Source: Azospirillum fermentarium (GTDB lineage Bacteria; Pseudomonadota; Alphaproteobacteria; Azospirillales; Azospirillaceae). From it: 64,000 nucleotides of DNA. The translations under genes and the position numbers were made by a program. A model generated the notes under the pieces. It was not told where the DNA came from and searched no databases. It was given only the letters and a program-made list of their open reading frames with translations. The first letter of the stretch is position 1. The number at the start of each line of letters is the position of its first letter. The stretch covers positions 124,001 through 188,000 of the forward strand of contig NZ_JAOQNH010000001.1 of the NCBI RefSeq assembly GCF_025961205.1, in the 5' to 3' direction. Positions 29,802-38,959 of this stretch are shown in pieces.

Positions 29802-29829
29802 AACCGCGCCAGCCTCTGGCGCGGTTTTT
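29802..29829 (+). terminator. Rho-independent terminator of rpmJ
   Basis: Perfect 11-base stem aaccgcgccag / ctggcgcggtt with a 3-base loop, then a T-run, about 55 bases after the rpmJ stop. Confidence 0.92.
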
Positions 29830-29934
29830 GGCGTTTCCAGGGGGTGCGGTTGATGATGGCGCCGCGGGCGGCTATATTTCCTGCCAAGGACGCCCGCACC
29901 ACAAGCCCCCCAGCACGAGCAAGGACCGGCCCCC

Positions 29935-30237
29935 ATGCGCCCCCATCACGACACCACGGTTTCCGACGACCTGCGCGAGACGATTCGCGCCTTTCTGGAA
30001 CCGGAACTGAAGCCGTTCGGGCTGAAGGGGCTGCGCATCCAGGCGGTGGTCGATCACGACGACGACACGGTGCTGGACATCGACGCCGATTACGAGATCG
30101 AAGGCCCCCCGGTGGAAATCGCCAAGCTGGCGGGATTGACCACCCGGCTGCGCTCGCTGCTGTGGAACAAGGGGGAGGAGCGGTTTCCCCTGATCCATCA
30201 TCACATCGACGACAACCGCCCGCTGATCGAATCCTGA
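29935..30237 (+). CDS. Protein of unknown function, partner of a HEPN protein
   Basis: This 100-residue acidic protein (MRPHHDTTVSDDLRETIRAFLEPEL...) has a predicted helix, then strands around LRIQAVVDHDDDTVLDIDADYEI, and a helical C-terminus ending HHHIDDNRPLIES. I do not recognise its family. It lacks the GSxxxG...DxD pattern of minimal nucleotidyltransferases that usually accompany HEPN proteins. Its TGA overlaps the ATG of the HEPN gene by one base (TGATG), so the two are translationally coupled. AAGGA precedes the ATG. Confidence 0.7.
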   Translation: MRPHHDTTVSDDLRETIRAFLEPELKPFGLKGLRIQAVVDHDDDTVLDIDADYEIEGPPVEIAKLAGLTTRLRSLLWNKGEERFPLIHHHIDDNRPLIES

Positions 30238-30701
30238 TGAGTCAGGATTGGATACGCACGGCCCGCCGTCTGGCGACGGCCACACCGAATCGTCCCCTGC
30301 AATCGGATTTGCGGCGCGCCGTCAGCACGGCCTATTACGCGCTGTTCCACACTCTGGCCCGTGACGCCGCCAACCGGCTGGTGGGGGCTGAATCCAAGGT
30401 TCCTCATTCTCCCGCTTGGGTACAGGTGTATCGTGCCCTGGATCACGGAACGGCACGCACGGCCTGTGAGCAGGTACGCCGCCAAAGTTTCTCCCCTTCC
30501 CTCAACGCCTGTGCCGACGCTTTCGTGTCCTTGCAGAAAGAGCGCCATAAGGCCGACTACGATCCCGATTACCGCACGTCGCGGCCCGAGGCGCTGGCGC
30601 TGGTGACCCAGGCCGAATCGGCCATCACCGCCTTCAACGCCGCCGATGCCACCGAGCGCCGGGCCTTTCTGGTTCATCTGATCTTCAACCGGCGGCGATA
30701 G
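30237..30701 (+). CDS. HEPN-like domain protein
   Basis: This 154-residue helical protein has the HEPN pattern: LRRAVSTAYYALFHTLARDAA early and KERHKADYDPDYRTSRPEAL late, separated by helices; R-x(n)-H candidates of the HEPN RNase type occur around YYALFH. HEPN proteins often act as RNase toxins or in substrate binding beside a nucleotidyltransferase. Here the upstream partner is an uncharacterised 100-residue protein joined by a one-base overlap, so the pair resembles a toxin-antitoxin unit in size and layout only. The function is unproven. Confidence 0.78.
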   Translation: MSQDWIRTARRLATATPNRPLQSDLRRAVSTAYYALFHTLARDAANRLVGAESKVPHSPAWVQVYRALDHGTARTACEQVRRQSFSPSLNACADAFVSLQKERHKADYDPDYRTSRPEALALVTQAESAITAFNAADATERRAFLVHLIFNRRR

Positions 30702-30829
30702 ACGTTTCTTCTCCTTTCGGTCTTGTGGAGCGGGGATAAGTGGTGATACCACTCGTGCCCGGCAGCGTGCCGTCAGCCACCGCACGCAACCATCGGACTG
30801 AAAAGCTCCCTGGGGAGGAAAAGAACGGC

Positions 30830-32317
30830 ATGAAAATGCCCCCGCCGGACCCGAACATTATCGCCAAACGCCGCGAGCTTGTGGACCGCCTGCGCGCCAT
30901 CGTGCCGGGCGAAGGCGTGATCGTCGATGAAGCCGAACTGCGCGCCTATGAATGCGACGCGCTGACCGCCTACCGCGCGCTGCCGCTGGTGGTCGTGCTG
31001 CCCTCCACCACCCAACAGGTCTCGGAGGTGCTGAAGACCTGCAAGGAAATGGGGGTCAAGGTGGTGCCGCGCGGCGCCGGCACCTCGCTGTCCGGCGGCG
31101 CCCTGCCGCTGGAGGACGGCGTGCTGCTGGGCATGGGCAAGTTCAACAGGATCCTGGAGGTTGACTATGACAACCGCTGCGTCGTCACGCAGCCGGGCGT
31201 CACCAACCTGGGCATCTCCACCCGCGTGGCCGAGCGCGGCTTCTATTACGCCCCCGACCCGTCCAGCCAGATCGCCTGCACCATCGGCGGCAACATCGCG
31301 GAGAATTCCGGCGGCGTTCACTGCCTGAAATACGGGCTGACCACCAACAACGTGCTGGGCGTGGAAATGGTGCTGATGGACGGCACCGTCATCCGCCTGG
31401 GCGGCAAGGCGCTGGATCAGGCCGGCTATGACCTGATGGGCATCGTCACCGGGTCCGAGGGGCTGCTGGGCGTGGTGACCGAGGTCACCGTGCGCATCCT
31501 GAAAAAGCCGGCCACCGCACGGGCGGTGCTGATCGGCTTCCCGTCCAACGAACAGGCGGGCGACTGCGTGGCCGCCATCATCGCCGCCGGCATCATCCCC
31601 GGCGGGATGGAGATGATGGACCGCCCCGCCATCCACGCGGCGGAAGACTTCCTCCACGCCGGCTATCCGCTGGACGTGGAGGCGCTGATGATCGTCGAAC
31701 TGGACGGTCCGGCGGCGGAGGTGGACCACTTGATCGAACGGGTGGTGGCGATCGCCAACGACCATGGCGCGGTGTCCGCCCGCGCCAGCACGTCGGAGGA
31801 GGAGCGGCTGCTGTTCTGGGCGGGCCGCAAGGCGGCGTTCCCGGCGGTGGGCCGCATCAGCCCCGATTACCTGTGCATGGACGGCACCATCCCGCGCAAG
31901 GCGCTGCCGCTGGTGCTGAGCCGGATGCAGGAACTGTCGGAGCGCCATGGCCTGCGCGTCGCCAACGTCTTCCACGCCGGCGACGGCAACCTGCACCCGC
32001 TGATCCTCTACGATGCCAACAAGCCGGGCGAGCTTGAGGCGGCGGAGCAGTTCGGCGCCGACATCCTGACCCTGTGCGTGGACGTGGGCGGCGTGCTGAC
32101 CGGCGAACACGGGGTGGGCGTGGAAAAGCGCGACCTGATGACCCATCAGTTCGCCAAGGCCGACCTGGACCAGCAGCAACGGTTGAAGTGCGCCTTCGAC
32201 CCCGACGGGCTGCTGAATCCCGGCAAGGTGTTCCCCGAACTGCACCGCTGCGCCGAACTGGGCCGTCTGCACGTGTCCGGCGGCAAGCTGCCGTTCCCCG
32301 ACATTCCCCGCTTCTAA
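30830..32317 (+). CDS. glcD: Glycolate oxidase subunit GlcD (FAD-linked oxidase)
   Basis: This 495-residue flavoprotein oxidises glycolate (or D-lactate-like 2-hydroxyacids) to glyoxylate. It has the PCMH FAD-binding domain: VVLPSTTQQVSEVLK, RGAGTSLSGGALP, QPGVTNLGIS, PDPSSQIACTIGGNIAENSGGVHCLKYG; and the C-terminal FAD-oxidase domain with VFHAGDGNLHPLILYD and GGVLTGEHGVGVEKRDLM. GGGGAGGA lies 11 bases before ATG 30830. It is first in a tight glcD-glcE-glcF operon with 16- and 9-base gaps. Confidence 0.95.
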   Translation: MKMPPPDPNIIAKRRELVDRLRAIVPGEGVIVDEAELRAYECDALTAYRALPLVVVLPSTTQQVSEVLKTCKEMGVKVVPRGAGTSLSGGALPLEDGVLLGMGKFNRILEVDYDNRCVVTQPGVTNLGISTRVAERGFYYAPDPSSQIACTIGGNIAENSGGVHCLKYGLTTNNVLGVEMVLMDGTVIRLGGKALDQAGYDLMGIVTGSEGLLGVVTEVTVRILKKPATARAVLIGFPSNEQAGDCVAAIIAAGIIPGGMEMMDRPAIHAAEDFLHAGYPLDVEALMIVELDGPAAEVDHLIERVVAIANDHGAVSARASTSEEERLLFWAGRKAAFPAVGRISPDYLCMDGTIPRKALPLVLSRMQELSERHGLRVANVFHAGDGNLHPLILYDANKPGELEAAEQFGADILTLCVDVGGVLTGEHGVGVEKRDLMTHQFAKADLDQQQRLKCAFDPDGLLNPGKVFPELHRCAELGRLHVSGGKLPFPDIPRF

Positions 32318-32333
32318 GAAAAAGAACGCTTCC

Positions 32334-33554
32334 ATGGGCATCACCACCTTCAAGCCCGCCACGCCCGAGCAGCTTGCCGACGCGGTGCGCTGGGCGCTGG
32401 ACGCGGGCGAACCGCTGGAACTGACCGGCACCGGCAGCAAGCGTGCGCTGGGCCGTCCGGTCCAGGCGGGCCACGCGCTGGATCTGTCGGACCTGTCCGG
32501 CGTCGTGTCCTATGAACCCGAAGAACTGGTCCTGACCGTCCGGCCCGCCACCCGCATGGCGGAGATCGAGGCCATGCTGCGGGACCGCGGCCAGCATCTG
32601 GCCTTCGAACCGCCGGATCTGGGGCCGCTCTACGGCCTCCCCTTGGGCGGCGGCACGCTGGGCGGGGTTCTGGCCGCCGGTCTGGCCGGGCCGCGGCGGC
32701 TGTCGGCGGGATCGGCGCGCGATCACTTCCTGGGCGTGGCCGGCGTGTCGGGCCGCGGCGAGGCCTATAAGGGCGGGGCCAAGGTGGTGAAGAACGTCAC
32801 CGGCTACGACGTTCCGAAGCTGATGGCCGGCTCCTTCGGCACCCTGACCGCCATGACCGAGGTGACGGTGAAGGTGCTGCCGGCGCCGGAGGACACCCGC
32901 ACCCTGCTGCTCCATGGCCGCAGCGACGCGGACGGCATCCGCGCCCTGACCGCCGCCCTGCACAGCCCGCACGAGGTGTCGGGTGCCGCCCACCTGCCCG
33001 AATCGGTGGCGGAGCGGATCGCCCCGGTGGCGTCGGCCCGCGCGGCGGTGACCGCCATCCGGCTGGAAGGTTTCGGCCCGTCGGTGGCCGCCCGCCTGGC
33101 CGGGCTGACCGCCGATCTGGGGGGGATCGACGGCGTGCTGGACCGCGGCGAATCGCTGGCCTTCTGGCGGGCGGTGCGCGACGCCGCTCCCTTCCACGCC
33201 TCCACCCCCGATACCGACCCGCTGGTGTGGAAGCTGTCGGTTCCGCCGGCCAGCGGCCCGCGGGTGGCGGAGGAACTGGCGCTGGCGCTGGGCGACGTGG
33301 AGTTCTTCTTCGACTGGGGCGGCGGGCTGATCTGGCTGGCCACGCCGCGGGACGCGGACGCGGCGGCCCTGCGCGGCGCCCTGGCGCCGTTCGGCGGTCA
33401 TGCCACCCTGGTGCGCGGCCCCGACTCGCTGCGCGCGGCGGTGGGGGTGTTCCAGCCGCAGCCGGCCCCGCTTCTGGCCCTGACGCAGCGGGTGAAGGCC
33501 AGCTTCGACCCGCGCGGCGTGCTCAACCCCGGCCGCCTGTATGCGGGCGTGTGA
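32334..33554 (+). CDS. glcE: Glycolate oxidase subunit GlcE
   Basis: This 406-residue protein is a second, shorter FAD-binding subunit: LTGTGSKRALGRPVQ, LVLTVRPATRMAEIEAML, FEPPDLGPLYG, GGTLGGVLAAGLAGPRRLSAGSARDHFLGV and KNVTGYDVPKLMAGSFGTL. It ends with SFDPRGVLNPGRLYAGV. GlcE is required together with GlcD and GlcF for a working membrane-associated glycolate oxidase. It lies between glcD and glcF. Confidence 0.94.
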   Translation: MGITTFKPATPEQLADAVRWALDAGEPLELTGTGSKRALGRPVQAGHALDLSDLSGVVSYEPEELVLTVRPATRMAEIEAMLRDRGQHLAFEPPDLGPLYGLPLGGGTLGGVLAAGLAGPRRLSAGSARDHFLGVAGVSGRGEAYKGGAKVVKNVTGYDVPKLMAGSFGTLTAMTEVTVKVLPAPEDTRTLLLHGRSDADGIRALTAALHSPHEVSGAAHLPESVAERIAPVASARAAVTAIRLEGFGPSVAARLAGLTADLGGIDGVLDRGESLAFWRAVRDAAPFHASTPDTDPLVWKLSVPPASGPRVAEELALALGDVEFFFDWGGGLIWLATPRDADAAALRGALAPFGGHATLVRGPDSLRAAVGVFQPQPAPLLALTQRVKASFDPRGVLNPGRLYAGV

Positions 33555-33563
33555 GGCTGAACG

Positions 33564-34871
33564 ATGCAGACCAATTTCTCCCTCGCCCAGCTTGCCCGCG
33601 ACGACGTGCAGACGGCGGAAAAGATCCTGCGCAAATGCGTGCACTGCGGTTTCTGCACCGCCACCTGCCCCACCTATGTGGTGCTGGGTGACGAACTGGA
33701 CAGCCCGCGCGGCCGCATCTACCAGATCAAGGCGATGCTGGAGCAGGACGGGCCGCCGCCGGAAAACACCGTCAAGCACCTGGACCGCTGCCTCACCTGC
33801 CTGTCGTGCATGACCACCTGCCCGTCGGGGGTGGATTACATGCATCTGGTGGACAACGCCCGCGCCCGCATCGAGGCGACATACCCCCGCAAACCCTTCG
33901 ACAAGGCGCTGCGGTCGGTGCTGGCGACGCTGCTGACCAGCCCGCGGCTGTTCCGTCTGGCGCTGCTGGCCGGATCGTTCGTGCGCCCCTTCGCCGAGGC
34001 GTTTCCGGGCCGCGTCGGCGCCATGCTGGGCCTGCTGCCCAAGTCGGTGCCCGGCCCCAGCTATTCCGACCTGCCCGGCACCCACCCGGCCCAGGCGCCC
34101 AAGGTCAAGCGGGTCGCCCTGCTGATCGGCTGCGCCCAGCGCGTGCTGGCGCCCCAGATCAACGAGGCCACCATCCGCCTGCTGACCCGCCACGGGGTGG
34201 AGGTGGTGGTGGCGAAGAAGGCCGAGTGCTGCGGCGCCCTGACCCACCACATGGGCAAGACCCACACCGCCCACGAACAGGCCAAGGCCAGCATCGACGG
34301 CTGGATCGCCGAGATGGACGGCGCCGGGCTGGACGCCATCGTGGTCAACGCGTCCGGCTGCGGCACGACGGTGAAGGACTACGGCACCATGTTCGCCAAC
34401 GATCCCGCCTATCGCGACAAGGCGGCGCGGGTGGCGGCCATCGCCCGCGACATTACGGAAGTGATGGCGGAGATCGGGCTGCAGGCCCCGTCGGTGCCCA
34501 CCGGCCAGACTCTCGCCTATCACTCCGCCTGTTCCATGCAGCACGGCCAGCGGATCAAGGATCCGCCCCGCGCGCTCTTGGCCGCCGCCGGCTTCACGGT
34601 GAAGGAAATCCCCGAGGCGCACCTGTGCTGCGGGTCCGCCGGCACCTACAACATGCTTCAGCCGGAGATTTCCGGTCAGTTGCGCGACCGCAAGGCCCGC
34701 AACATCGAAAGCGTGGCCCCCGACGCGGTGGCGGCGGGCAACCTGGGCTGCATCACGCAGATTTCCTCCGGCACCGGCATCCCGGTGGTGCACACGGTGG
34801 AACTGCTGGACTGGGCCACCGGCGGGCCGAAGCCCGACGCGGTGAAGGACCACCCGGCGTTCCGGCGCTGA
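33564..34871 (+). CDS. glcF: Glycolate oxidase iron-sulfur subunit GlcF
   Basis: This 435-residue protein has two 4Fe-4S motifs, CVHCGFCTATCP near 24-35 and CLTCLSCMTTCP near 74-85, and two CCG domains (AECCGALTHHMG and HLCCGSAGTYNM, with SACSMQHGQR). These pass electrons from the flavin subunits to the quinone pool. The downstream gap carries one copy of a dispersed repeat. Confidence 0.95.
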   Translation: MQTNFSLAQLARDDVQTAEKILRKCVHCGFCTATCPTYVVLGDELDSPRGRIYQIKAMLEQDGPPPENTVKHLDRCLTCLSCMTTCPSGVDYMHLVDNARARIEATYPRKPFDKALRSVLATLLTSPRLFRLALLAGSFVRPFAEAFPGRVGAMLGLLPKSVPGPSYSDLPGTHPAQAPKVKRVALLIGCAQRVLAPQINEATIRLLTRHGVEVVVAKKAECCGALTHHMGKTHTAHEQAKASIDGWIAEMDGAGLDAIVVNASGCGTTVKDYGTMFANDPAYRDKAARVAAIARDITEVMAEIGLQAPSVPTGQTLAYHSACSMQHGQRIKDPPRALLAAAGFTVKEIPEAHLCCGSAGTYNMLQPEISGQLRDRKARNIESVAPDAVAAGNLGCITQISSGTGIPVVHTVELLDWATGGPKPDAVKDHPAFRR

Positions 34872-34931
34872 GACGGGTTCCAAGGGCCGCCGGCCCTTGG
34901 TGGGGGTGCCGGGGGCAAAGCCCCTGGCGCG
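34872..34931. repeat. Dispersed intergenic repeat, copy 1
   Basis: About 60 bases from agacgggttccaagggccgc to ggcaaagcccctggcgc. A second copy at 55650-55710 differs by only a few substitutions and one single-base indel. It contains two small hairpins: aagggccgccggccctt and gccgggggcaaagcccctggc. Both copies sit just after a stop codon. Confidence 0.85.
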
Positions 34932-34981
34932 CTCCGCTCTGGACTTGATCCCCCCGCCACGTTACCACCGAACAGAACCTG

Positions 34982-35707
34982 ATGGGGGGAACCGTGGTGT
35001 CGGGATACGGACTGGGCCGGCGGACGGCGGCGTGGCTGGTGCATGGTCTGACGGCCAGCGGCGTGCTGTGGGGGCTCCTGGCCCTGAACGCCGTGTTTGC
35101 CGGCGACGCCAAGGCGTGTTTCCTGTGGCTGGGCGTGGCGCTGGTGGTGGACGGCATCGACGGCACCTTCGCCCGCAAGGCCGCGGTCAAGGAGGTGCTG
35201 CCGTGGATCGACGGCAGCGTCCTCGACCTCGTCATCGACTATCTGACCTATGTGATCGTGCCCGCCGCCTTTCTGGCTCAGTTCGGACTGATGCCCCACG
35301 GGCTGGGGCTGGCGGGGGCCGGATGGGTGCTGCTGACCTCGCTCTACTGCTTCGCCAACGTGAACATGAAGAGCGGCGACCACTATTTCGTGGGCTTCCC
35401 CGCCATCTGGAACGTGGTGGTGCTGTATCTGTGGCTGCTGGAACCCAGCGTGTGGGTCAACGCCGCGGTGGTGCTGGCGCTGGGCCTGCTGACCTTTTCC
35501 ACCGTCACGTTCCTGCACCCGTTCCGGGTGCGCAAGCTGATGGGGCTGAACATCGCCGTCACCGCCCTGTGGCTGGCCGCGGGGGTGTGGCTGGTGGCGG
35601 AGCACCCCAGCCGGCCCCTGCTGCCCTTTGCCCTGTGGCTGGCGACGACCGCCTATTATTGCGGCATGTGCGCGTGGCGCACGCTGAAGGGGCCGGACCG
35701 CGCCTGA
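34982..35707 (+). CDS. pcs: Phosphatidylcholine synthase
   Basis: This 241-residue membrane enzyme condenses CDP-diacylglycerol directly with choline. The CDP-alcohol motif reads VDGIDGTFARKAAVKEVLPW followed by IDGSVLDLVIDYLTYV, with the extended spacing typical of Pcs rather than PssA. About seven hydrophobic segments follow. FANVNMKSGDHYFVGFPAIWN is a conserved Pcs segment. The Pcs route uses exogenous choline and is common in plant- or host-associated alphaproteobacteria. It is a single gene between glcF and the convergent DTW gene. Confidence 0.93.
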   Translation: MGGTVVSGYGLGRRTAAWLVHGLTASGVLWGLLALNAVFAGDAKACFLWLGVALVVDGIDGTFARKAAVKEVLPWIDGSVLDLVIDYLTYVIVPAAFLAQFGLMPHGLGLAGAGWVLLTSLYCFANVNMKSGDHYFVGFPAIWNVVVLYLWLLEPSVWVNAAVVLALGLLTFSTVTFLHPFRVRKLMGLNIAVTALWLAAGVWLVAEHPSRPLLPFALWLATTAYYCGMCAWRTLKGPDRA

Positions 35708-35732
35708 CGGCGGCCCCTCCACCGGTTCCCGC

Positions 35733-36461
35733 TTAGTCGGGCGCCTTTTCCACGGCGGAAACCGTGTCCACAGGCGCCTCGGCCACCGGCTCCGCCGCGG
35801 ACTCGGCGGCCTGCACCCGCGGGGGCCGCGGGCGGGGCTGGCGCATCTTCTTCAGCAAAAGCTGGAACGGCCGCATCAGGTGGTGGAACACCTCAGGCTC
35901 GTCGTCCATATAGGCCAGCACGAAGGCGCCGGCCTCCAGGGTCGAGACGCTTTCCTTGCGCGGTTCCCGCCGCGCTTCGCCGTAGAGCGAGCGGAAATGG
36001 GGGTGGAGAATCAGCCGCTGACACTTCAGGAGCCACGGGTTGCGCCACCACAGCGCCTTGGCCTGGCTCCACGTGCCGTCCAGCAGGATGATGCCTTCCA
36101 GGTTGGCAAGGATGGCGTCACCGCCGTGCACCGGCTTGCCGTTGCGGTCCACCACGGCGATCTCGTCGTCGGGGGTCTGTTCCCCCTGCTTGGCGGTGCC
36201 CAGATAGAGCACGCCCCATTTCTTGTAATCCACCTCCCGCCCCAGGATGCGCTTGAGGCTGGGCCAGGACAGGCCGATGCGGATCACCGAATTCTTGAGC
36301 TGGAGCTTGACGAGCTGGGCGGTGCTCAGCGTTTCGCGCTTTTCCTGCGGGTGCTGCAGGACCACCACGAACACCTTGTTGTCCAGCACCTCCACCGCCT
36401 CGCAGATGCACAGGTGGCTGGGTTTATGGCAGGTGGCGCAAAAAGGGGCAGGTGCGGACAT
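35733..36461 (-). CDS. DTW domain tRNA-uridine aminocarboxypropyltransferase
   Basis: This 242-residue protein has the DTW motif as DGTWSQAKAL near 127-136, an N-terminal zinc-like set CATCHKPSHLCICE, QHPQEKRETLSTAQLVKL and LNSLYGEARREP-like SLYGEARREPRKESVSTLEA. DTW proteins such as E. coli TapT (YfiP) add an acp group to uridine in the tRNA variable loop or D-loop using S-adenosylmethionine. The C-terminal 45 residues are an Ala/Glu/Pro-rich extension. It converges on pcs with a 25-base gap. Confidence 0.88.
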   Translation of the reverse strand: MSAPAPFCATCHKPSHLCICEAVEVLDNKVFVVVLQHPQEKRETLSTAQLVKLQLKNSVIRIGLSWPSLKRILGREVDYKKWGVLYLGTAKQGEQTPDDEIAVVDRNGKPVHGGDAILANLEGIILLDGTWSQAKALWWRNPWLLKCQRLILHPHFRSLYGEARREPRKESVSTLEAGAFVLAYMDDEPEVFHHLMRPFQLLLKKMRQPRPRPPRVQAAESAAEPVAEAPVDTVSAVEKAPD

Positions 36462-36763
36462 GCGGCGGCTCGGTCTTTCGCAACAACGGGGACAACGGAC
36501 GGCGGATGCCGGACGGTCGGGAGGATAACGGCGGAGAGGGGGATTCCCCCGCCGGAGGGAAAGGAGACTGTCGTTAAGATGAAACAGATCGGACCAACCG
36601 TGTAGCGCTTTCCCCCCAACCCACCCGATCTTTCGATGCCCTTGACCTATCGCATGGGCAGGCCCAAGTCTTGCATGGTTTAACGGTATCAGGTCGGAAC
36701 GGAGCCACGGGCTGCCAAAGGGCCGCCAACGGAGCCTTCCGAAAGCTCAGAAGGAGGCCTGCC
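36462..36763. other. Intergenic region between the DTW gene and a small gene
   Basis: About 300 bases between divergent genes, with lower GC at 36560-36680. It should hold two divergent promoters. I find no RNA gene or strong terminator in it. Confidence 0.5.
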
Positions 36764-36940
36764 ATGCTGTCCCCCACCATCGCCGCCTGGGAGCTGGAAC
36801 GCCGGCGCGCCGAGGAATCGGCAGAATTTGCCCGGCAACTCCCACTCTACAGCGATGACATTCCCTATTGGCGCGATCCGTCCGCGGAACGGGCCGAGGA
36901 AGACACGCCGAACCGTCACGATTGGGCGACTTTTTACTGA
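36764..36940 (+). CDS. Small acidic protein of unknown function
   Basis: This 58-residue protein (MLSPTIAAWELERRRAEESA...) has a predicted helix at 8-25 followed by an acidic, Pro/Trp/Tyr-containing tail ending DWATFY. AAGGAGG lies 6 bases before the ATG, an excellent ribosome site that supports it as real. No family is recognised. It stands alone, convergent with the moeA-like genes. Confidence 0.7.
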   Translation: MLSPTIAAWELERRRAEESAEFARQLPLYSDDIPYWRDPSAERAEEDTPNRHDWATFY

Positions 36941-37006
36941 TACCGCGCCCTTGTCGCAACCCCGACAAACGCCTCCTCCCAGCCCCGTTGCCCGTGTGTC
37001 GGCAAA

Positions 37007-38959
37007 TCAACGCGAAAAGCCGATTTCCGACAGGCGGGCGACGGTGGCCGGGGCGCCCAGGGTGGCGATGAAGCGCTGCACCGCGGGCCGGTCCAGCCGG
37101 GCCGCGGGAATCACGAAGTCATAGTGCTCCTCCTGCAGCGGCAGGAAACCCAGACCATAGAGCCGGGCCACGGGTTCGATGGCGACACCCCAGTCGGCAC
37201 GGCCCTGGGCCACCGCCGCCGCCACGGCGTTGTGGGTCTTGGCCTGGGTCCAGTACCCCTCGGGCCGCGCCGCCCCCAACAGGCGGTCGGTCAGGATGCG
37301 CGTGCCGCTGCCGGCGTTGCGGTTGATCATGATGCACGCGGGATCGCCCGCCGCCGCCGCCGCGGCCACGTCGCCCGGGCGCCCGTCGAAGCGCGAATCG
37401 CCGGGGCGGAACACCACCCCCTGCATCCGCCGGTACCCCGGCACCAGCGTCATCCCCGGCGCCAGGAAGGGCCGGTTGTATTCCCCCGTCACGTAATCCA
37501 TCAGATGCACGGGGGCGATGTCGCATTCGCCGCGGCGGGCGGCGGCCATGCCGCCCATGCTGCCGACGTTCAGCGCCTTGACCGTCACCCCCTCGGCCAC
37601 CAGCAGGCCGACAATGGCGTCCAGCCCGGTGCAATGGCTGCCGATGACGATCAGGTCGGCGGGGTGGATGCCGCGCCCGATCAGCCGCACGGGATGGGTG
37701 GTGTTGGCCTCCGCCGCTTCGGCCTGGGCGTCGATGGTCAGGAAGCCGTCGGCGTGGCCGAAGGCGGTCACCGCCCCCGACCCCTTGGCGATGGGATAGG
37801 CGGCCAGCCCCCTGGTCCCCTCCACCAGCGAGACCATCACATACTCGGTCCGCCCCCGCTCCGACGTCAGGCGCAGGGGCAACGTGGCGTCCACCGTGGT
37901 CACCGCAGCCGGGGGCATCCCGGCCAACAGCCGGATGACCGGTGCCACGAATTCGTGAAAGGTGAACATGGCCGAGGTGGGGAACCCCGGCAGCACCACC
38001 ACCGGCTTGCCGTGATGGCTGGCCAGGCACAACGGCTTGCCCGGCTTCAGCGCCACCCCGTGGACCAGCACGCCGGGATCGGCCAGCCGGCTGACCACCC
38101 GGTGGGTCAGATCCCCCGCCCCCTTGGACGTGCCGCCCGACAGCAGCAGCGCGTCGCACGCCAGCCCGGCGGCGACGGCGGCGGACAGCGCGTCCTCGTC
38201 GTCGGCGGCGAAGCCCAGCGCCACCGGCTCGGCCCCCAGTTCGGCGACGGCGGCGGCCAGGATGGCGCCGTTGGAATCATAGACCGCCCCCGCCCGCGGC
38301 GGCGTGCCCGGCGCCTGGATCTCGTCGCCGGTGGACAGAACCGCCACCCGCGGGCGGCGGGCCACCGCCACCTCGGCCCGGCCGATGGCGGCCAGGATGC
38401 CGATGTCGCGGGCGGTCAGCACCTGTCCCCGCCGCAGCACGGTTTCGCCGCGCCCGATGTCGGAGCCGGCGGCGGCGATGAACTGGCCCGGCACCGCCGG
38501 CTTGCGGATCTCCACCGCCAGGGGTTCGCCGTCGGCCACCTCGGTCTGTTCCACCATCACCACGGCGTCGGCGCCGCGGGGCACCATGCCGCCGGTGGCG
38601 ATCACCGTCGCCGTGCCCGGCACCACGGCCAGGGCCGGCACCGCACCGGCGGCCAGCACCTCGGCGTTGAGGGTCAGGCGGACGGGCGCGTCCTCGCGGG
38701 CCCCCACGGTGTCGGCGGCCCGCACGGCAAAGCCATCGACGCCGGAGCGGTCGAATCCCGGCACGTCCACACCGGCCACCACATCGGCGGCCAGCACCCG
38801 GCCCACGGCGCGGTCCAGGGGCACCGTCTCTTCCCCGCGGGGGGTGAGGTCCAGGTGGGCATGGAAACGGCGGATGGCCTCCTCGCGGCTCGCCACGTCG
38901 AGAAACTGCTGCTGCCGGGCGGCCTGCTCCACAAACCGCCGAACGTCCTGACCGCTCAC
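37007..38959 (-). CDS. MoeA-like molybdopterin molybdotransferase fused to a binding-protein-like domain
   Basis: This 650-residue protein has an N-terminal MoeA region (about 1-420): LDRAVGRVLAADVVA, DVPGFDRSGVDGFAVRAAD, VATGGM-type ATGGMVPRGADAVVMVEQTE, VLSTGDEI, YDSNGAIL, LSGGTSKGAGDLTHRVV, GVALKPGKPLCLA and LPGFPTSAMFTFHEFV. The C-terminal 210 residues (LIVIGSHCTGLDAIVGLL ... FINRNAGSGTRILTDRLL) are a PBP-like domain known from molybdate regulators. MoeA inserts molybdate into adenylylated molybdopterin; the extra domain may sense molybdate. GTG 38959 overlaps the stop of the upstream gene by 4 bases. Confidence 0.9.
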   Translation of the reverse strand: MSGQDVRRFVEQAARQQQFLDVASREEAIRRFHAHLDLTPRGEETVPLDRAVGRVLAADVVAGVDVPGFDRSGVDGFAVRAADTVGAREDAPVRLTLNAEVLAAGAVPALAVVPGTATVIATGGMVPRGADAVVMVEQTEVADGEPLAVEIRKPAVPGQFIAAAGSDIGRGETVLRRGQVLTARDIGILAAIGRAEVAVARRPRVAVLSTGDEIQAPGTPPRAGAVYDSNGAILAAAVAELGAEPVALGFAADDEDALSAAVAAGLACDALLLSGGTSKGAGDLTHRVVSRLADPGVLVHGVALKPGKPLCLASHHGKPVVVLPGFPTSAMFTFHEFVAPVIRLLAGMPPAAVTTVDATLPLRLTSERGRTEYVMVSLVEGTRGLAAYPIAKGSGAVTAFGHADGFLTIDAQAEAAEANTTHPVRLIGRGIHPADLIVIGSHCTGLDAIVGLLVAEGVTVKALNVGSMGGMAAARRGECDIAPVHLMDYVTGEYNRPFLAPGMTLVPGYRRMQGVVFRPGDSRFDGRPGDVAAAAAAGDPACIMINRNAGSGTRILTDRLLGAARPEGYWTQAKTHNAVAAAVAQGRADWGVAIEPVARLYGLGFLPLQEEHYDFVIPAARLDRPAVQRFIATLGAPATVARLSEIGFSR

